DNA of 64,000 bases, taken from Mucilaginibacter rigui. Its GTDB lineage: Bacteria > Bacteroidota > Bacteroidia > Sphingobacteriales > Sphingobacteriaceae. Below, in pieces: positions 1-8,452 of the stretch; position 1 is the stretch's first letter, and each line of letters opens with the position of its first letter. The notes under the pieces are model-generated. The model was not told the DNA's origin and ran no database searches. It saw only the letters and a program-made list of their open reading frames with translations. The translations under genes were made by a program, and so were the position numbers. Location: the NCBI RefSeq assembly GCF_014773275.1, contig NZ_JACWMW010000001.1, positions 1,426,001 through 1,490,000 on the forward strand. Reading direction: 5' to 3'.

Positions 1-472
1 CTTCAATGGCATACCCACAGGTAATAGAATTACCATAATACTCTATTTTATGGGCAAAGTTTGGCGGCGGCAATATCTTACCATCTATATTAAAACTGTA
101 AAACGATAATGTACCCATATCATACTCGGTACGTTTAAATAATTCCAGGCGGTGTTTGCCTTTTGGCAAACCGGTTACCAGTGTATATTCGGTTGGGGTT
201 TGAGCAGGCTGGATGGCTGTATTGGTTACTTTGCCATCAACCACCACAGTTACCCTGTCCATGCCGGTATTATCTTTTAAAGTAGCCTTAGCAGCGGTGC
301 CTTCAAAGTTTATCAATACGGACGATGCCGTCCAGGTGAGCTTCGCCGCGCTGTCGGTAAGCGCTATCCTGCCCATAAATTTGATATTATGGTTATCAAA
401 ATTGATAATGGTTTGCGCACGGCTGGTAAACGTGGCAAGTGCTAAGGACAGAAAAAATGCAAAACGTTTCAT
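1..472 (-). CDS. CE2-like SGNH acetyl esterase, C-terminus cut by window edge
   Basis: The ATG lies at 470-472 on the minus strand and the frame stays open to base 1, giving 157 residues. An N-terminal signal peptide (hydrophobic stretch ending near TSRAQ) is followed by a beta-rich region and then GNSITCGYA at about residues 147-155. This matches the block I nucleophile motif (GDSITCGYG) of carbohydrate esterase family 2, with Ser149 as the likely nucleophile. CE2 enzymes have a jelly-roll domain followed by an SGNH esterase domain and remove acetyl groups from plant polysaccharides. The visible part is the whole jelly roll and the start of the esterase domain. Asp replaced by Asn before the Ser is a minor deviation. 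The catalytic His lies outside the window, so activity cannot be judged. Confidence 0.75.
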   Translation of the reverse strand, partial: MKRFAFFLSLALATFTSRAQTIINFDNHNIKFMGRIALTDSAAKLTWTASSVLINFEGTAAKATLKDNTGMDRVTVVVDGKVTNTAIQPAQTPTEYTLVTGLPKGKHRLELFKRTEYDMGTLSFYSFNIDGKILPPPNFAHKIEYYGNSITCGYAIE

Positions 473-497
473 GTGTTAAGTATTGTTTTATTAACTC

Positions 498-602
498 TTT
501 CACTTGTCATGCTGAAATTTTGCAGCACTTATTCGCCGCCATGCCTATTCGTTATGCACAGTTCGCGAATAGATCTTTCGTTATCGCTCAGGACGACAAG
601 TT
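498..602. repeat. possible dispersed intergenic repeat
   Basis: The gap between the esterase and mutS2 holds a GTCATGCTGAAATTTTGCAGC-like segment and ends in CGCTCAGGACGACAAG. This wording resembles intergenic repeats scattered in Sphingobacteriaceae genomes (recalled, not searched). Only one copy is seen in this window. Confidence 0.3.
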
Positions 603-618
603 GAAATAAATTCCGTAT

Positions 619-2982
619 TTATTTTAAATATACATAAGTAATACCGTCACCGCCCCTGTCGGGGTGCTCATCTTCCATGCGGTCAACCTGGTCGTACTTT
701 TTAAGGTATTGGCGTATCATCTTTCTTAAAATGCCATCCCCTTTACCATGTAATATCTTCAGGTTGCCAAAACCCATCATTAAAGCGCGGTCAAACAGTT
801 TTTCAATCGCAAACAAAGCATCCTCAGTACGCATACCTCTTACATCAATCTCGGGGCTAAAACTGGCTATATCGCTGGTATGGCTGGTCATTGATTTGCG
901 CAATTCCTTCGGCACAGCGGCTTTGGTAACTTTCTCTAAACGTTTACGTTTTACCACGGTGCGCAATTCACCCATGGCAATCACTACGTTGTCCTTTATT
1001 AGTTCGATGATCTGCCCGGTGGTATCACCATCTATCAGTTTCACCCAATCGCCGGGTTTAAGTTCCCCGTCGGTTGCAACAATAGGTTTTACCACATCTT
1101 GCTTAACCGTATTTTTCTTAACCTCGTTGTTTAAATTTTCGCGCAGGGTACGGGTAACTTCCTTATCGGCATTGCTGCTCTTTATTTCGGCAATGGTATT
1201 TTCAACCAGCTTATTTGCATTCAGGATGATGTTTTTTGCTTCCTGTTTTGCTTCCTTCAGCAGCGTTTTGCGGTTTTCATCCAAAAAGCTTTTCAGCTCC
1301 TCGTTTTCGGCAAGCAGGCTATCCACACGGCGCTGCTGTCTGTCCAGCTTTTGTTTGGTATCGAAGATCTCTTTCTTCTCGCGTTCCAGGTCAACCAGCA
1401 GGCTATCTACCTTTTTTTGGCCGCTGCTTATTTTGTTTTTAGCCAGGTTTAATACATTTTGCGGCAGGCCGATCTTCTGGGCTATCTCAAAAGCGTACGA
1501 ACTGCCGGGTTTGCCTACCTCCAGCATGTACATTGGCAGCATTTCGGTATTGTTAAACAACATGGAAGCGTTCTCTATGCCTTCGGTGTTGCTGGCGAAG
1601 ATCTTTAAATTAGAATAGTGCGTGGTAACCATGCCCCTCACCTTTTTATGGTTCAAAGCTTCCAATACGGCTTCGGCTATCGGGCCGCCAAACTGCGGGT
1701 CGGTACCGGTACCAAACTCATCAATCAGTATCAGCGTTTTACCGTTGGCATCCTCAACAAACTTTTTCATTTTTGAAAGGTGCGCGCTGTAAGTACTCAA
1801 ATCACTTTCTATCGACTGGTCATCACCAATATCAACAAACAACTGCTTAAACACGCCTGCCACGCTATCGGGACTTGCGGGTATCAATAAGCCCGCCTGT
1901 ACCATCATTTGCAGCAGGCCAACGGTTTTCATGCAGACAGATTTACCGCCTGCATTCGGCCCAGAAACCACAATAACGCGTGTACCTTCATCAATGGCCA
2001 CGTTAAGCGGCACAACCGCTTTATGCTCCTTTTTAAAGTTAAGCAGCAACAAGGGGTGCCTTGCATTGTAAAGTTTCAACCTTGCCTCATTCACCAGCTT
2101 TGGCATTTCGGCTTCAATATCAATGGCAAACAAGGCCTTGGCGCGCACAAAATCGAGCTTGGTAAGCAAACCGTGGTATGATAACAGGATAGGCACATAA
2201 GGGCGCAACTCGTCTGTTAAGGCGGTTAGTATCTTGATGATCTCGCGGCGGCGGTCAAACTCCAGGTCGCGGATGCGGTTATTCAGCGAAAACACCTCCT
2301 CAGGCTCCATATAAACCGTTTGGCCCGATGCCGATTCATCATGTATGAACCCTTTTAACTTGCGCTTGTTCTCGGCCAGTAAAGGGATACAAATGCGTCC
2401 ATCGCGCACGGTTAATGAGCCGTCGGCCGTCCACCCGTTGCCTGTGGCGGTTTTAAAGATCTGGTCTATTTTTTTACGGGCTTCCTGCTCGGCCTTGGCA
2501 ATACCGGTGGTAATATCCAATAGCTCGCGCGATGCATTTGGCCTTATTTTTCCTTTCGGGTCAATAACCTGGTCAATTTTTTTGATTATAGCTTTCTCAA
2601 TGGGCAGGTGCTCAAACAGGGCCTCGAGGTTTGGGTATACGCCCTCGCGCTCATTAAAATAAGCGATAACCGCGAAAACCGTAGTTAGCGACGCCTGTAC
2701 ACGGAAAAACTCCTCTTCGGATAAAAAAGAACCTTCAATGCGGGCCTTATTGGCCAGCGTTTTTATATCGTAAAAATTATTGATAGGCAGGGCATCATCG
2801 TTTTGCAGGATGTTCTTAAACTCGTTTGCCTGGTTCAGAAACTTATTGATCAGGTCGTAATTGCTCATTACCTGTATCTTATCAACCATTTCCTGGCCCA
2901 TAATACTCAGGCAATGTGCTTTTATCAGTTCTTTTATTTCTGTAAACCCAAGCTTATCAGCACTGTTTTGGGGGTATAACAT
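619..2982 (-). CDS. mutS2: Endonuclease MutS2
   Basis: This is a MutS-family ATPase of 787 residues, the usual MutS2 length. It lacks the mismatch-recognition domain of MutS1. The order is an N-terminal core/lever region (about 1-300), an ABC ATPase with Walker A GPNAGGKS near 341-348 and Walker B LILIDEFGTGTD, a long charged coiled-coil clamp (about 520-650), and a C-terminal Smr nuclease domain with IDVRG near 710 and HGKGDG near 745. MutS2 proteins bind branched DNA and suppress homologous recombination, or rescue collided ribosomes in Bacillus; which role applies here is not known. The start overlaps the stop of the upstream DUF4296 gene by one base, so the two are translationally coupled. 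Confidence 0.96.
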   Translation of the reverse strand: MLYPQNSADKLGFTEIKELIKAHCLSIMGQEMVDKIQVMSNYDLINKFLNQANEFKNILQNDDALPINNFYDIKTLANKARIEGSFLSEEEFFRVQASLTTVFAVIAYFNEREGVYPNLEALFEHLPIEKAIIKKIDQVIDPKGKIRPNASRELLDITTGIAKAEQEARKKIDQIFKTATGNGWTADGSLTVRDGRICIPLLAENKRKLKGFIHDESASGQTVYMEPEEVFSLNNRIRDLEFDRRREIIKILTALTDELRPYVPILLSYHGLLTKLDFVRAKALFAIDIEAEMPKLVNEARLKLYNARHPLLLLNFKKEHKAVVPLNVAIDEGTRVIVVSGPNAGGKSVCMKTVGLLQMMVQAGLLIPASPDSVAGVFKQLFVDIGDDQSIESDLSTYSAHLSKMKKFVEDANGKTLILIDEFGTGTDPQFGGPIAEAVLEALNHKKVRGMVTTHYSNLKIFASNTEGIENASMLFNNTEMLPMYMLEVGKPGSSYAFEIAQKIGLPQNVLNLAKNKISSGQKKVDSLLVDLEREKKEIFDTKQKLDRQQRRVDSLLAENEELKSFLDENRKTLLKEAKQEAKNIILNANKLVENTIAEIKSSNADKEVTRTLRENLNNEVKKNTVKQDVVKPIVATDGELKPGDWVKLIDGDTTGQIIELIKDNVVIAMGELRTVVKRKRLEKVTKAAVPKELRKSMTSHTSDIASFSPEIDVRGMRTEDALFAIEKLFDRALMMGFGNLKILHGKGDGILRKMIRQYLKKYDQVDRMEDEHPDRGGDGITYVYLK

Positions 2983-3440
2983 TATTTAATTTCCTTTAAA
3001 ACCGGTTTTAATGATGGATCAGGTGTTGATGATTTGGGTGTAGGTACAGGCGTTGGGCCAGCCGGCGCGGGCTTGGCTTTAGCAGCTTCGGCAGCTGTTA
3101 CTTTATTCAATGAATCAACTTTAGCCTTTATAATAGCCTCAATCTTACTATATATGTCTTGTATCTTTTCCGGTTGTTTACTATAATATTTAAGGCTTTT
3201 TTTATAAACCGCGTCGGTTGTGTGGTGCCTTTTAAATAAGGCCACATATTTTTGGCTCGAGTATTTGTACATGCTGTCAGGCACTTGCGGCACCTGGTAT
3301 ACCGATCCATCGGTTAAGTGTATATCAAGCAGCAGGCTTATCATATCCTTCTCATTCAGTACACCCTTTGGCCGGTCCTCGGTTTGGCATGCGGTTAAAA
3401 AAAGCAATACTGAAAAAAACAAGCTTATATATTTTTGCAT
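2982..3440 (-). CDS. DUF4296 lipoprotein
   Basis: The protein is 152 aa with a lipoprotein signal peptide (LLFLTAC, lipidated Cys18). A helical domain of the DUF4296 type follows (motifs LLLDIHLTDG and YSSQKYVALFKRH), then a Pro/Ala/Thr-rich tail from about residue 118. DUF4296 is a Bacteroidota family of unknown function, predicted to sit in the periplasm attached to a membrane. It is the first gene of a two-gene unit with mutS2 and is divergent from yggS across a 42-base gap. No enzymatic residues are evident. Confidence 0.85.
   Translation of the reverse strand: MQKYISLFFSVLLFLTACQTEDRPKGVLNEKDMISLLLDIHLTDGSVYQVPQVPDSMYKYSSQKYVALFKRHHTTDAVYKKSLKYYSKQPEKIQDIYSKIEAIIKAKVDSLNKVTAAEAAKAKPAPAGPTPVPTPKSSTPDPSLKPVLKEIK
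3430..3437 (+). promoter_or_regulatory. putative -7 promoter element for yggS
   Basis: TATTTTTG matches the Bacteroidota -7 consensus TAnnTTTG. It lies inside the 5' end of the divergent DUF4296 gene, 45 bases before the yggS ATG. Confidence 0.4.
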
Positions 3441-3468
3441 TCTGTAATTTAGCGGCGTTTATATAACG

Positions 3469-3476
3469 CAAAATTA
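3469..3476 (-). promoter_or_regulatory. putative -7 promoter element for DUF4296-mutS2
   Basis: Read on the minus strand this is TAATTTTG, matching TAnnTTTG, 28 bases before the DUF4296 ATG at 3440. It is back to back with the yggS promoter. Confidence 0.45.
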
Positions 3477-3482
3477 CGATAA

Positions 3483-4172
3483 ATGAGCATAGCGGATAAT
3501 ATTAAAAGCTTAAAAAAAGAAACTAACGAAATAAATGTTACCCTGCTGGCTGTTTCAAAAACAAAACCGGCAGCCGACCTGCAAGAGGCATACGATGCCG
3601 GGCAGCGTTTATTTGGCGAGAACATAGTACAGGAACTGGTTGAAAAGCACGAGCAATTACCTAAAGATATTGAGTGGCACCTGATTGGCCACCTGCAAAC
3701 CAATAAGGTTAAATATATAGCGCCATTCATCAGCATGATACAATCTGTAGATAGCCTGAAGCTTTTACAGGAAATTAACAAACATGCCGAAAAAAGTAAA
3801 CGTGTTATTGATTGCCTGCTGCAAATTTACATTGCCGACGAGGAAACAAAGTTTGGCCTGGGCTTTGACGAAGCTATTGAACTGTTACGCAGCGATGAAT
3901 ACGCGGCCTTAAAAAATATCCGCATCCGCGGGTTGATGGGTATAGCCACCAATACCGATAGCGAAAAGCAGATAAAGGAAGAGTATTACGAGCTGAAAAC
4001 CTTTTTTGATGGTATTAAAGTTAGCTTTTTCCGCAAGGAGGACTCTTTTGATACCTTATCAATGGGCATGTCATCAGACTATAAGCTGGCTATTGAACAG
4101 GGCAGCAACATGGTGCGCCTGGGCAGTACCATATTTGGCGGCAGGGTAATTAAACACTATAAGAATAATTAG
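3483..4172 (+). CDS. yggS: YggS-family PLP homeostasis protein
   Basis: The 229-aa protein folds as an alanine-racemase-like TIM barrel that binds pyridoxal 5'-phosphate. Lys26 in LLAVSKTK is the expected Schiff-base lysine. Other family signatures are FGENIVQEL, WHLIGHLQTNK and the C-terminal LSMGMSSDYKLAIEQGSNMVRLGSTIFG. YggS/PLPBP proteins buffer free PLP and influence amino-acid pools; no catalytic activity is established. The length is normal for the family. It is transcribed divergently from the DUF4296-mutS2 unit. Confidence 0.95.
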   Translation: MSIADNIKSLKKETNEINVTLLAVSKTKPAADLQEAYDAGQRLFGENIVQELVEKHEQLPKDIEWHLIGHLQTNKVKYIAPFISMIQSVDSLKLLQEINKHAEKSKRVIDCLLQIYIADEETKFGLGFDEAIELLRSDEYAALKNIRIRGLMGIATNTDSEKQIKEEYYELKTFFDGIKVSFFRKEDSFDTLSMGMSSDYKLAIEQGSNMVRLGSTIFGGRVIKHYKNN

Positions 4173-4262
4173 TGGGTGGTTGATTAAGTAAGTGGTGATT
4201 AGTTAAAAACAAAAAATCACATTGGGCCTAATGACTCAATGACCTAATGAACTCAATGACAA
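4173..4262. repeat. degenerate ATGACTCA-type short repeats
   Basis: Near-repeats of AATGACTCAATGACCTAATG run through the yggS-GNAT gap and into the first codons of the acetyltransferase. The repeat itself supplies two in-frame ATGs (4247 and 4256), which makes the start of that gene uncertain. Confidence 0.45.
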
Positions 4263-4732
4263 ATAATAATTTTAACATTCGTATAGCCGAAAAACAAGAT
4301 TGCCCGCGCCTGCTGGAGCTTATTCATGAACTTGCTTTGTTTGAACGTGCACCCGAAGAGGTGACCGTTACGCTGGAAGAATTTGAAGATGCAGGATTTG
4401 GCAGCAAACCTGTTTGGAAAGCATTTGTTGTTGAGGCCGACGGTAAAGTAGTGGCATTTGCTTTGTACTACGTACGCTATTCTACCTGGAAAGGCAGCCG
4501 TTTGTATTTGGAAGACCTGATAGTGACCGAAGAATACCGTGGCAAAGGCATTGGTAAGCTGTTGTTCGACAGGTTATTTCAGGAAACCCGCGAACTGGGC
4601 TTTAGCGGTATGGTTTGGCAGGTGCTTGACTGGAACGAACCGGCTATAAACTTTTACAAAAAATACGGGGCCAATATTGAGGCCGGCTGGTTAAATGCAT
4701 CTTTATCAAAAGAACAGATAGCTAACTTATAA
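4247..4732 (+). CDS. GNAT N-acetyltransferase, diamine acetyltransferase-like
   Basis: This is a 161-aa GNAT-fold enzyme. The acetyl-CoA binding motif A is RGKGIGKLLFDRLF (from Arg98) and motif B is NEPAINFYKKYGA (130-142). The segment LELIHELALFERAPEEV, and LYLEDLIV before motif A, resemble the spermidine/thialysine acetyltransferase (SSAT) group, so a small amine or modified lysine is a plausible substrate. That is inference. ATG 4247 and ATG 4256 are both possible starts. The gene ends three bases before the DUF3298 lipoprotein and probably forms an operon with it and the aspartate kinase. Confidence 0.85.
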   Translation: MNSMTNNNFNIRIAEKQDCPRLLELIHELALFERAPEEVTVTLEEFEDAGFGSKPVWKAFVVEADGKVVAFALYYVRYSTWKGSRLYLEDLIVTEEYRGKGIGKLLFDRLFQETRELGFSGMVWQVLDWNEPAINFYKKYGANIEAGWLNASLSKEQIANL

Positions 4733-4734
4733 CT

Positions 4735-5553
4735 ATGAAGGTAACATCATTACTATTTTTAGCGGTACTGGGCCTAAGCTCATGCCAGTGGGGAACCCCG
4801 GCAAAACAAGTACCGGCTGCTATTTTTACGGATACTCTTACTTACACCTACCGGGCCATACATGAACGTGCTGCCGATTGTGGCAGCAAACCTGATAGTA
4901 CCTGTACGGTGGTGGATATAAAATACCCGCTTTTTAAGGGGCAGGGTGTTTTAAACGATACCATAAAACACAAGCTGCTTAACATATTTATGTTGGGCGA
5001 AAAGCCGGACACCGGCCTTAACAGCCTGGCCACTAATTTTTTAAAATCGTACACTGATGCCAAAAAGGATGATCCGCGGTCGGCAATGTTTTACACGCTT
5101 GAGAGCTACGCCAGGGTGATTCGGCAGGATTCGGCTTTGCTGGCTTTAGAATATGGAGGCTATTCATACCAGGGTGGTGCGCATGGCGGCAGTTTTAAAG
5201 GGTTTATTAATTGGGATACCAAAACCAATAAGAATGTAACGCTTGATGATATTTTAGTGGATGGTTATAAACCGCAACTAACCAAAATTGCCGAAAAGAT
5301 ATTCCGTAAAAATGAAAAACTGACCGATACCTCATCGCTAAAGAACGATTACTTTTTTAAGGATGACAAATTCGCGCTGAACGAGAATTACTCGATAACC
5401 CCGGCAGGCATCCGTTTTGTTTATAACCAGTATGAGATAAAGCCTTATGCCGCGGGGCAAACAGAATTGATAATCCCCTATTCACAAATTAAAACATTAA
5501 TGCGGCCGAAGTCTGTCGCTTCACAATACATATATAAAAATGCTGGTATTTAA
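4735..5553 (+). CDS. DUF3298/DUF4163 (RsiV-like) lipoprotein
   Basis: The 272-aa protein has a lipoprotein signal peptide (LGLSSC, Cys17). An N-terminal DUF4163-like region is followed by a DUF3298-type domain, recognised by YSYQGGAHGGSFKGFINWD and the later KPYAAGQTELIIPYSQI. The same architecture occurs in RsiV, the lysozyme-binding anti-sigma factor of Bacillus, and in PdaC. Here there is no N-terminal cytoplasmic segment or sigma-factor neighbour, so an anti-sigma role is not supported. A periplasmic or outer-membrane-anchored glycan-binding role is possible. Its 3' end overlaps the aspartate kinase start by 14 bases. Confidence 0.8.
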   Translation: MKVTSLLFLAVLGLSSCQWGTPAKQVPAAIFTDTLTYTYRAIHERAADCGSKPDSTCTVVDIKYPLFKGQGVLNDTIKHKLLNIFMLGEKPDTGLNSLATNFLKSYTDAKKDDPRSAMFYTLESYARVIRQDSALLALEYGGYSYQGGAHGGSFKGFINWDTKTNKNVTLDDILVDGYKPQLTKIAEKIFRKNEKLTDTSSLKNDYFFKDDKFALNENYSITPAGIRFVYNQYEIKPYAAGQTELIIPYSQIKTLMRPKSVASQYIYKNAGI

Positions 5554-6796
5554 GTTCGGCGGGGCGTCGGTTAAGGATGCGCAGGGGGTTATAAACCTGG
5601 GCAATGTGGTTAGCACTTATTCGGGGAATGAAATTTTAGTGGTCGTATCTGCCATGGGCAAAACTACCAACGCGCTCGAAAAATTGACGGATGCCTATTT
5701 TAACGGTGCTGATGATCTGCATGAGATATTCGAAGAGATAAAAAATTATCATTACCAGATAGCGCATGAGCTGTTTGGCGACGGCCACCCTGTATTTGAT
5801 GAGATAGCCAATACCTTTGTTGAGATAGATTGGGCTATTGAAGATGAACCACACGATGATTACGACTTTATTTACGACCAGATCGTATCCATTGGCGAAC
5901 TGGTATCAACCCGCATAGTAAACGCCTGGTTTAACCATAAAGGCATCACCAGCAAATGGCTTGATGTTCGCGGCTATATACATACCGATAACACCTACCG
6001 CGAAGGTGTGGTTGATTGGGATAAAACCCGTGCAAGCATCCAAAAAGATATCCCGGCCATGCTTAACAAAGGCATTGTAGTAACACAGGGCTTTTTAGGC
6101 GGCACATCTGAAAACTTTACCACTACCCTTGGCCGTGAGGGTTCCGACTACACGGCATCCATTTTTGCGGCCTGCCTTGGCGCTGAATCTGTTACCACCT
6201 GGAAGGATGTGCCCGGCATTTTAAACGCCGACCCAAAGTTTTTTGCCGATACCATTAAGTTTGATGAACTAAGTTACCAGGAAGCTATAGAAATGACTTA
6301 CTACGGCGCAAGTGTTATCCATCCAAAAACCATAAAGCCACTGCAAAACGCCAATATACCGTTACTGGTTAAGCCCTTTACACATCCTGATGCACCCGGT
6401 ACGGTGATCAAAGAGAACGCGGTCAACAAGTTTGAAAAACCGGTTATCATTATAAAACAAAAGCAGGTATTGTTATCCATATCCGCTAACGATTATTCGT
6501 TTATATCAGAGAGCCATTTGAGCGAGATCTTCGGCTTGTTTGCCAGGTACCACGTAAAGATGAATATGATGCAAACATCGGCCCTGAGCTTTACCGCTTG
6601 TATTGATTACACTGCCGACCGCTTTGAAAAGTTATTACAATCACTTAAAGAAACTTTTAAGGTAAGATATAATAATGAGCTCACCCTTATTACGTTAAGG
6701 CATTACACCGATGCAGCAGTTGCAGAGCTAACAGCCGGTAAAACCATATTAATGAAGCAAACCAATAGGAACACCGCGCAGGTGGTATTGAGATAG
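5540..6796 (+). CDS. Aspartate kinase
   Basis: The 418-aa protein phosphorylates aspartate as the first step toward lysine, threonine, methionine and diaminopimelate. The N-terminus carries KFGGASVKD from Lys5 (family consensus KFGGTSV), then TTLGREGSDYTASIFA and VTTWKDVPGILNADPK, all part of the amino-acid-kinase fold. ACT-type regulatory sequence occupies about 300-418. It is monofunctional: no homoserine dehydrogenase domain is attached. The start overlaps the preceding lipoprotein gene by 14 bases in another frame, which suggests coupling. Which of the paralogous aspartate kinases this is cannot be decided from sequence alone. Confidence 0.92.
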   Translation: MLVFKFGGASVKDAQGVINLGNVVSTYSGNEILVVVSAMGKTTNALEKLTDAYFNGADDLHEIFEEIKNYHYQIAHELFGDGHPVFDEIANTFVEIDWAIEDEPHDDYDFIYDQIVSIGELVSTRIVNAWFNHKGITSKWLDVRGYIHTDNTYREGVVDWDKTRASIQKDIPAMLNKGIVVTQGFLGGTSENFTTTLGREGSDYTASIFAACLGAESVTTWKDVPGILNADPKFFADTIKFDELSYQEAIEMTYYGASVIHPKTIKPLQNANIPLLVKPFTHPDAPGTVIKENAVNKFEKPVIIIKQKQVLLSISANDYSFISESHLSEIFGLFARYHVKMNMMQTSALSFTACIDYTADRFEKLLQSLKETFKVRYNNELTLITLRHYTDAAVAELTAGKTILMKQTNRNTAQVVLR

Positions 6797-6835
6797 TAAG
6801 ATCGTTAGGAACATCCTGTTTATTCTTAAATTTAC

Positions 6836-6908
6836 TCACCCGCCATCGCTACGCTTGTCGACCCTCTCTGCTTCGCAAAGAAAGTGAGGAAAGCAAAGCT
6901 GTCGAATG
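6836..6908. repeat. imperfect dispersed repeat after aspartate kinase
   Basis: The stretch CTCACCCGCCATCGC...CGACCCTCTCTGCTTCGCAAAG shares wording with the longer repeat at 20208-20338 (GACCCTCTCGGCTTCGCAAAG). It lies between the convergent ends of the kinase and DUF92 genes. This looks like a member of a dispersed intergenic family. Confidence 0.5.
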
Positions 6909-6930
6909 ACTAAACTAAGCGCTGATATTG

Positions 6931-7653
6931 CTATAACAATAATAACAGGCATGAAGCTAAAACAGCCGTAAACGTGTTCAGAAAGTTTACTTCGTTGTTA
7001 TTCATATAACCTTTACGCTCCAGCGTGGCGCCTAATACCGAATCGGCCATGTTGCCGATGGTGCCGGCTATCAGGATGTTGAAGAATGTTCCGTTCCAGC
7101 CGAACGTAAATGAATAAACGCACGCAATAGCGGCCGAACCAGCTATGCCGATCAGTGTACCTTCCAGGCTGATGACGCCATCCATGCCCTTTTCATCCGG
7201 CTTTAAATTAAGGATATTATAAAAACGCCTGCCATAAACTGTACCCAGCTCTGATGACAAGGTATCTGCCGTAGCCGAAGCGAAAGCGGCAGCCATAAAT
7301 ACAGTTGCCAGTAGTGTATTATCGGGCATGGTAACTGCCAATATTCCCAATATTGCAGGTAAGCCGCCATTGGCCAACACTTGCCGCGCGTCGCGCTTTT
7401 GGGGGTGTTCGGCTTCACCTAAGTATCTTTTTTCTCTCTTTTTATGTGATGTAGCTAAAATCGACAGTACAAAAAATACAGCCAGCATGGAAATGCCTGT
7501 ATAGCCCGTGCCTAGGTAAATGCATAAACCAATAAACCCGCCGGTTATCGCCCCGCCCTCGGTTAGTTTGCCGGTTTTGTAACTGGCATAACTGGCCGCT
7601 ATCAGGAGGATCAGAAAAACAATTTGCGGTATTGGCATTGTGGTATCAAACAT
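6931..7653 (-). CDS. DUF92 family membrane protein
   Basis: The 240-aa integral membrane protein has about six hydrophobic helices. Family signatures are LTEGGAITGGFIGLCIYLGTG near 30-50, ASATADTLSSELGTVYG, and GTIGNMADSVLGATLERKG near the C-terminus. DUF92 is related to plant VTE6 phytyl-phosphate kinase and to CTP-dependent prenol/dolichol kinases, so a role in isoprenoid phosphate recycling is possible but untested in bacteria. It stands alone on the minus strand, convergent with the aspartate kinase. Confidence 0.85.
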   Translation of the reverse strand: MFDTTMPIPQIVFLILLIAASYASYKTGKLTEGGAITGGFIGLCIYLGTGYTGISMLAVFFVLSILATSHKKREKRYLGEAEHPQKRDARQVLANGGLPAILGILAVTMPDNTLLATVFMAAAFASATADTLSSELGTVYGRRFYNILNLKPDEKGMDGVISLEGTLIGIAGSAAIACVYSFTFGWNGTFFNILIAGTIGNMADSVLGATLERKGYMNNNEVNFLNTFTAVLASCLLLLL

Positions 7654-7726
7654 AATAACATTACTTTAAAAAACACACGGTCATTACTTTGAGCGATAGC
7701 GTGGCAATATTCGCCTGGTTACATAA

Positions 7727-7759
7727 AAAACGCCCTTAGCTTTTGCTACAGGGCGTTTT
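7727..7759 (-). terminator. Rho-independent terminator of the 58-aa gene
   Basis: A perfect 10-bp stem AAAACGCCCT/AGGGCGTTTT (7727-7736 and 7750-7759) with a 13-base loop lies 23 bases past the stop of the 58-aa gene. Read on the minus strand it ends in a T run. Confidence 0.8.
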
Positions 7760-7781
7760 GGGTAATTGATCTAAATTATTA

Positions 7782-7958
7782 TTACTTGTGATTTTCGTGC
7801 TTGCGGGTGTTGTCCCTGTTTGATGTTTGATCGGAGCGCTGGCCACCGCCGTTGCTTATCCCCTTTTGCTTTTGTGTTTCCTTAGCGTCGTTAAAAGCGC
7901 GGTCGGCAGTTGGTGAGCCCTGGCCGGTTGGGTTGTTTTTAAGATCCTGAGTTTTCAT
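7782..7958 (-). CDS. small hydrophilic protein, 58 aa, unknown
   Basis: ATG at 7956-7958 and TAA at 7782-7784 give a 58-residue protein that begins MKTQDLKNNPTGQGSP. It is very polar, rich in Asn, Gln, Lys, Gly and Asp, with no hydrophobic core, so it is probably intrinsically disordered. It resembles short stress-type hydrophilic proteins only in composition. A strong terminator sits directly behind it, which supports it being a real transcribed unit. Function unknown. Confidence 0.6.
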   Translation of the reverse strand: MKTQDLKNNPTGQGSPTADRAFNDAKETQKQKGISNGGGQRSDQTSNRDNTRKHENHK

Positions 7959-8023
7959 AACAGATGTATTTAGTTTATAAATAAGCTTTAGCAGCCTTTG
8001 TTATATCCTTGCAACAACTGTGC

Positions 8024-8350
8024 CTATCTGCTTTGGTAAATAGTATTATAAACCTCCATCAGGTACATAGCTTCCATCATAGAGGCATTAAAGTCGTCCC
8101 ATTCGGTGTCGGTGAACACAAAATTAATATCACGGTTTGGCGTACACAGTACTACCCTGTCAGAGCCATCAGGGAACGGGAAACACCTGTCTTCAAAATC
8201 CATCTCCTGCGTAAAGCGATGGAACGACATGAATTGTTCGGGTGTAAAACACAGCATCAAATTTTGATGCCATATATTTATCATTCCGCATTCGGCACAA
8301 TGGCTTATTACCGTTTGGCCCTTCTGGGTAAGTATCCTGGTTTCGCACAT
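8024..8350 (-). CDS. conserved small CxxC protein, DUF6686-like
   Basis: The 108-aa cytoplasmic protein has a Cys18-x-x-Cys21 pair (HCAECGMINIWHQN) and further Cys at 2 and 34, followed by an acidic and aromatic C-terminal half (FVFTDTEWDDFNASMM). The arrangement resembles a family I recall as DUF6686 in Bacteroidota; the assignment is from memory and not certain. A metal or redox role for the Cys pair is inference. It is a single gene with no obvious partner. Confidence 0.55.
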   Translation of the reverse strand: MCETRILTQKGQTVISHCAECGMINIWHQNLMLCFTPEQFMSFHRFTQEMDFEDRCFPFPDGSDRVVLCTPNRDINFVFTDTEWDDFNASMMEAMYLMEVYNTIYQSR

Positions 8351-8452
8351 AATGGTGATGTTTTAATTGGTGCCTGTTTCGCCCGCGGCAAACGCTCTAA
8401 AATACCGCAGGCAAACACAGGGCTTATTATCTTTAATTATTCATTTTTGGGG

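Noticed and set aside
213-479. 88-aa plus-strand frame at the left edge
   Set aside because: The minus-strand CE2-like esterase with a signal peptide and GNSITCGYA motif covers the same bases.
677-1618. 313-aa open frame antisense to mutS2
   Set aside because: It is rich in Ser, Phe and Arg, as expected from the complement of a real gene; mutS2 on the other strand is certain.
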